Assembly: GCA_038227745.1 (NCBI GenBank)
Contig: JBBRPS010000121.1
Span: 1 to 16,611, forward strand
Direction of reading: 5' to 3'
DNA length: 16,611 nt
Origin: DASPXY01 sp038227745
GTDB lineage: Bacteria; Planctomycetota; Planctomycetia; Gemmatales; Gemmataceae
The notes beneath the pieces were generated by a model, which did not search any database, had not been told where the DNA came from, and was given only the letters and a program-made list of their open reading frames with translations. The first letter of the stretch is position 1; the number at the start of each line of letters is the position of its first letter. Below, one piece after another: positions 13,905-16,611 of this stretch. Position numbers and translations under genes: made by a program.

Positions 13905-16472
13905 ATGTCCGACCGACCCGGGTTAACCGATTTGGTGCTGCGCTGGCAGCAGGAGCGGTCTCTGTCGGCCGAGGACCTGTGCGCCGGCTGCCCAGAGCTG
14001 CTCGATGAGGTGCGGCAGCGCCTCGAGGCGCTGCGGTCCATGGAGGCGCTGCTGGCCACGCCAGCCTCGGGGGCCGACGAGGGGTCATCCAGGGCGACCC
14101 TCGCTAGTGACGGGGCCGCCGCGCCGGTGTCAGGAGCAGGCGCCGACATTCCCGGCTACGAGATCCTCGGGGAGGTGGGCCACGGCGGCATGGGCGTCGT
14201 TTACAAGGCCCGGCAGACCCGCGCCAACCGCGTCGTCGCCCTCAAAATGATCCTGGCCCGGTCGCACGCCACCCTGGAGCAAAAGGTCCGCTTCCAGATC
14301 GAGGCGGAGGCCGTCGCCCGGCTGACCCACCCGCATATCGTGCAACTCTTCGAGGTTGGCGAGCACGACGGGTTGCCGTTCTTCACGCTGGAATTCTGCG
14401 ACGGCAGTGCGCTCGACCGCAAGTTGAAGGACGGCCCGTTACCGGCGGCCGAGGCGGCGGCCCTGGTGGAGAAACTGGCGCGGGCGGTCCACTACGCCCA
14501 CCTCCGGGGAGTCGTGCATCGCGACCTGAAGCCGGCCAACGTGCTACGGACAGTTGACGGGGTGCCGAAGATCACCGACTTCGGCCTGGCCAAGCGGCTG
14601 GACATCGACAGCAGCCTCAGCAAAACCGGCGAGGTCCTGGGGACGCCGTCGTACATGGCGCCCGAGCAGGCGACGGGGAAGACGGGCGAGGTCGGCCCCG
14701 CGGTGGACGTGTACGCGCTGGGGGCGGTGCTGTACGAGTGCCTGACCGGCCGGCCGCCGTTTCGCGCGGCGACCACTTTTGAGACGCTCCAGCAGGTGCT
14801 GAACGCGGAGCCGAGCGCGCCGTCCTGGCTGAACCCGCGGGTACCGCGCGACCTGGAGACGATCTGCCTCAAATGTCTGCACAAGGAACCGGGGAAGCGC
14901 TACGCCAGCGCGGACCTGCTCGCCGACGACCTGGGCCGTTTCCTCCGCGGGGAACCGGTCCTGGCCCGTCCGGTCGGCCGTGCCGAACGGTTGTGGCGTT
15001 GGTGCCGGCGCAATCCAGTAGTTGCCGGCCTCACCGCCGCGGTGGCGGTGCTGCTGCTGGCCGCGCTAGTCGGCTCCTTGATCGCGACCGCCCGATTCAG
15101 CGCCCTCGCGGAGAAGGAAACCGCAGCCCGTCGAGAGGCCGTTGCCGCGATCCTGGACTTGTACACGGCTTCCGGCCTGACTGCCAGCGACCAGAATGAC
15201 CCGGGCCAGGCCATCCTTTGGTTTTCCCATGCCGCTCGTTTCGCCGACGGGGACGTCGATCGCAAACAGGCGAACCTAATCCGCGTGAAGACCTGGTTGC
15301 GCCAGGCGATTCGGCCGTATCGGGCCTTTCCGCATGACACGCGCCTGTTTCGCAGCTTGGCGTTTCATCCGAGTTCGCGCTACCTGCTGACGGTATCTGC
15401 CACCCATCAAAGAGTGCTTTGGGATGTCGAGGCAGAAACCCGTGTGCCATTTCCCGGCGGCGACCGTCCCATCAGCAGCGCGGCCTGGAACATGGACGGC
15501 ACCTTGATAGCGATGGGGACGCCGGCAGGCGAAGTGGAGGTCTTCCGGTTTCCCGACGCGGAGCGCCTATACCGCCTGATCGACCGTGGCCCAATTCGTG
15601 GCCTGACGTTCAGCGGCGACGGTCGCTACCTCGCATTCGGTGGTGACGGTGTGGCGCGTGTGTGGGATTGCAAGAAACAAGTCGATGCGTTGCCGCCTTT
15701 GCCGCACCCCCAACAAGTCCTTACGCTCGCCTTTTCCTCCCAGGGCGATCTGCTGGCGACGGGTTGCCTGGACCAGAAGGCTCGCCTCTTCGCTCTCGCT
15801 GGCCCGGCCGCCAGCGGCAAGCCGTTGTGCCCGCCCTTGCCGCATGTTTTGGGAGATCATATTTACAACTACGCTGAGAACAACCCAATTCCCCCAACCT
15901 TCATCAACGCCGGTCGCCAGTTACTGACCTTGGCGGGCGAGGCGGAAGTGGGTTGGTGGGAAGCCGCCTCGGGGAAACGAATCCGAACCCTGCGCTGCCC
16001 AGGAGAAGGCCCCTCGAACGTCCACAGTGTCCTGCCGACAGCGGATGGCCAGCACGTGGCGGTTGGTTTTGCCGCCGGCACCCAACTCTGGGGAGTCGCC
16101 GACGGGGACAAGGTCGGGCCTTTCTTGGCCCAAAACTGCCAGGTGATCGCGGCGGCCCTTGCCCCCGACAACGCCACCCTGGCGACGGGTACCAGCGGCG
16201 ACGAGGTCGTGCAGCAATGGGCCTTGCCCAAGGGGCGTCCCCTCTTTCACCTGGTGCAGCACCAAACCCCGGCCCACCTGCTGGCCTACAGCCCGGATGG
16301 TCGCCTCCTCGCCACGGCCCAGGAGGCGGGTTTGGTCCGTCTCTGGCGGATGCCCCATGCCAACCCCGGCGATTATCGCCTGCGGCTGGATGGCGACATG
16401 TCGCGGATCGCGCTCAGTGCGGACGGTAACTATTGCCTAGTGTCCCGCTGCGGAAGTTCTGCAAGGAATTAG
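13905..16472 (+). CDS. Membrane Ser/Thr protein kinase with WD40 propeller, 3' end truncated by an insertion sequence
   Basis: 855 residues as it stands. A short helical N-terminus (1-80) precedes a Hanks-type kinase at about 85-350 with GHGGMG 92-97, K114, HRD 205-207, DFG 225-227 and APE 252-254, so it should be catalytically competent. A single membrane helix follows at about 371-394 (VVAGLTAAVAVLLLAALVGS), then a charged helical stretch, then WD40-type blades from about 481 on. I count eight repeats and a ninth that begins (MSRIALSADGNYCL) and stops. The last ten residues, VSRCGSSARN, appear to be read from the end of the IS630-like element: the native sequence meets a CTAG at 16437-16440, and the TAG stop (16470-16472) overlaps the transposase TAA on the other strand. 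The kinase is predicted to be cytoplasmic with the propeller across the membrane; its ligand is unknown. The truncated propeller may not fold, so this may be a pseudogene in the making. Confidence 0.88.
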   Translation: MSDRPGLTDLVLRWQQERSLSAEDLCAGCPELLDEVRQRLEALRSMEALLATPASGADEGSSRATLASDGAAAPVSGAGADIPGYEILGEVGHGGMGVVYKARQTRANRVVALKMILARSHATLEQKVRFQIEAEAVARLTHPHIVQLFEVGEHDGLPFFTLEFCDGSALDRKLKDGPLPAAEAAALVEKLARAVHYAHLRGVVHRDLKPANVLRTVDGVPKITDFGLAKRLDIDSSLSKTGEVLGTPSYMAPEQATGKTGEVGPAVDVYALGAVLYECLTGRPPFRAATTFETLQQVLNAEPSAPSWLNPRVPRDLETICLKCLHKEPGKRYASADLLADDLGRFLRGEPVLARPVGRAERLWRWCRRNPVVAGLTAAVAVLLLAALVGSLIATARFSALAEKETAARREAVAAILDLYTASGLTASDQNDPGQAILWFSHAARFADGDVDRKQANLIRVKTWLRQAIRPYRAFPHDTRLFRSLAFHPSSRYLLTVSATHQRVLWDVEAETRVPFPGGDRPISSAAWNMDGTLIAMGTPAGEVEVFRFPDAERLYRLIDRGPIRGLTFSGDGRYLAFGGDGVARVWDCKKQVDALPPLPHPQQVLTLAFSSQGDLLATGCLDQKARLFALAGPAASGKPLCPPLPHVLGDHIYNYAENNPIPPTFINAGRQLLTLAGEAEVGWWEAASGKRIRTLRCPGEGPSNVHSVLPTADGQHVAVGFAAGTQLWGVADGDKVGPFLAQNCQVIAAALAPDNATLATGTSGDEVVQQWALPKGRPLFHLVQHQTPAHLLAYSPDGRLLATAQEAGLVRLWRMPHANPGDYRLRLDGDMSRIALSADGNYCLVSRCGSSARN

Positions 16473-16611
16473 GGAGCGTGTCGAGCGAACCACTGGCGCA
16501 TCTGGGGATTAGTCCATGTCCACTGAAACGGGTGGGCGTAGCGTTCGTTGTAGTCCGGCCACGCCGCCTCCACATGCGCCAGGAACTCCTCGCGACGCGA
16601 CCACGACTCAC
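16440..16611 (-). mobile_element. IS630-like insertion sequence, one end only
   Basis: From about 16440 the sequence stops matching the WD40 gene and begins a transposase gene tail on the opposite strand. The junction falls at CTAG (16437-16440), the kind of TA-containing target IS630/Tc1-mariner-type elements use and duplicate. The other end, its inverted repeat and the duplicated TA lie beyond the window, so the boundary is inferred. Confidence 0.6.
16469..16611 (-). CDS. IS630-family transposase, C-terminal fragment (cut by the window edge)
   Basis: The visible 46 C-terminal residues include REEFLAHVEAAWPDYNERYA followed by HPFQWTWTNPQMRQWFARHAP and a TAA stop at 16471-16469. The pattern of a helix ending near YNERYAHPF, then a Trp-rich WTWT-type strand and a final helix, is typical of the C-terminus of IS630-family DDE transposases, after the last catalytic acidic residue. 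The catalytic domain is outside the window, so completeness and activity cannot be judged. It is convergent with the kinase gene it interrupts and the two stop codons overlap. Confidence 0.7.
   Translation of the reverse strand, partial: ESWSRREEFLAHVEAAWPDYNERYAHPFQWTWTNPQMRQWFARHAP

Noticed and set aside
16524..16538. AACGGGTGGGC match to the palindrome arm at 6378-6401
   Set aside because: Here the bases encode the conserved transposase segment YAHPF and there is no second arm, so the match is coincidental.
1..16611. CRISPR array, tRNA or rRNA genes
   Set aside because: No regularly spaced identical repeats, no cloverleaf-like sequence and no rRNA signature were found on inspection of either strand.

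Overview
This is a high-GC bacterial window that most resembles the Planctomycetota (Gemmata-like). The grounds are two eukaryotic-type Ser/Thr kinases with planctomycete-style architecture (kinase + transmembrane helix + WD40; kinase + REC + HD-GYP), several dispersed palindromic repeats, and very long fused proteins. No rRNA or other taxonomic marker is present, so the assignment is an inference from style.

Layout: (1) 1-2350, minus strand: a 760-residue signalling protein fusing a Ser/Thr kinase, a response-regulator receiver and an HD-GYP cyclic-di-GMP phosphodiesterase, followed at its 3' side by a perfect 20-bp inverted repeat. (2) 2623-11118, minus strand: one uninterrupted 2831-residue reading frame that joins in one chain a FixC/ETF-QO-like flavoprotein, its FixX-like iron-sulfur domain, a degenerate acyl-CoA dehydrogenase unit, an intact acyl-CoA dehydrogenase, ETF beta and ETF alpha. 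(3) 11300-13462, minus strand: a FadJ-type enoyl-CoA hydratase/3-hydroxyacyl-CoA dehydrogenase. (4) 13463-13904: a divergent regulatory gap. (5) 13905-16472, plus strand: a Ser/Thr kinase with a WD40 propeller, cut in its ninth blade by (6) the end of an IS630-like insertion sequence that runs off the window.

The fadJ-like gene and the giant fusion lie in tandem and could be co-transcribed, separated by 181 bp that carry a 23-bp perfect hairpin. Together they would cover fatty acyl-CoA oxidation from the first dehydrogenation, with delivery of its electrons to the quinone pool, through hydration and the second dehydrogenation. A thiolase is not in the window. The single-chain acyl-CoA-to-quinone protein is the most remarkable item here. 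Next come the kinase/REC/HD-GYP fusion and a perfect 24-bp palindrome sitting in frame inside the giant gene, at a helical insertion of the active acyl-CoA dehydrogenase.
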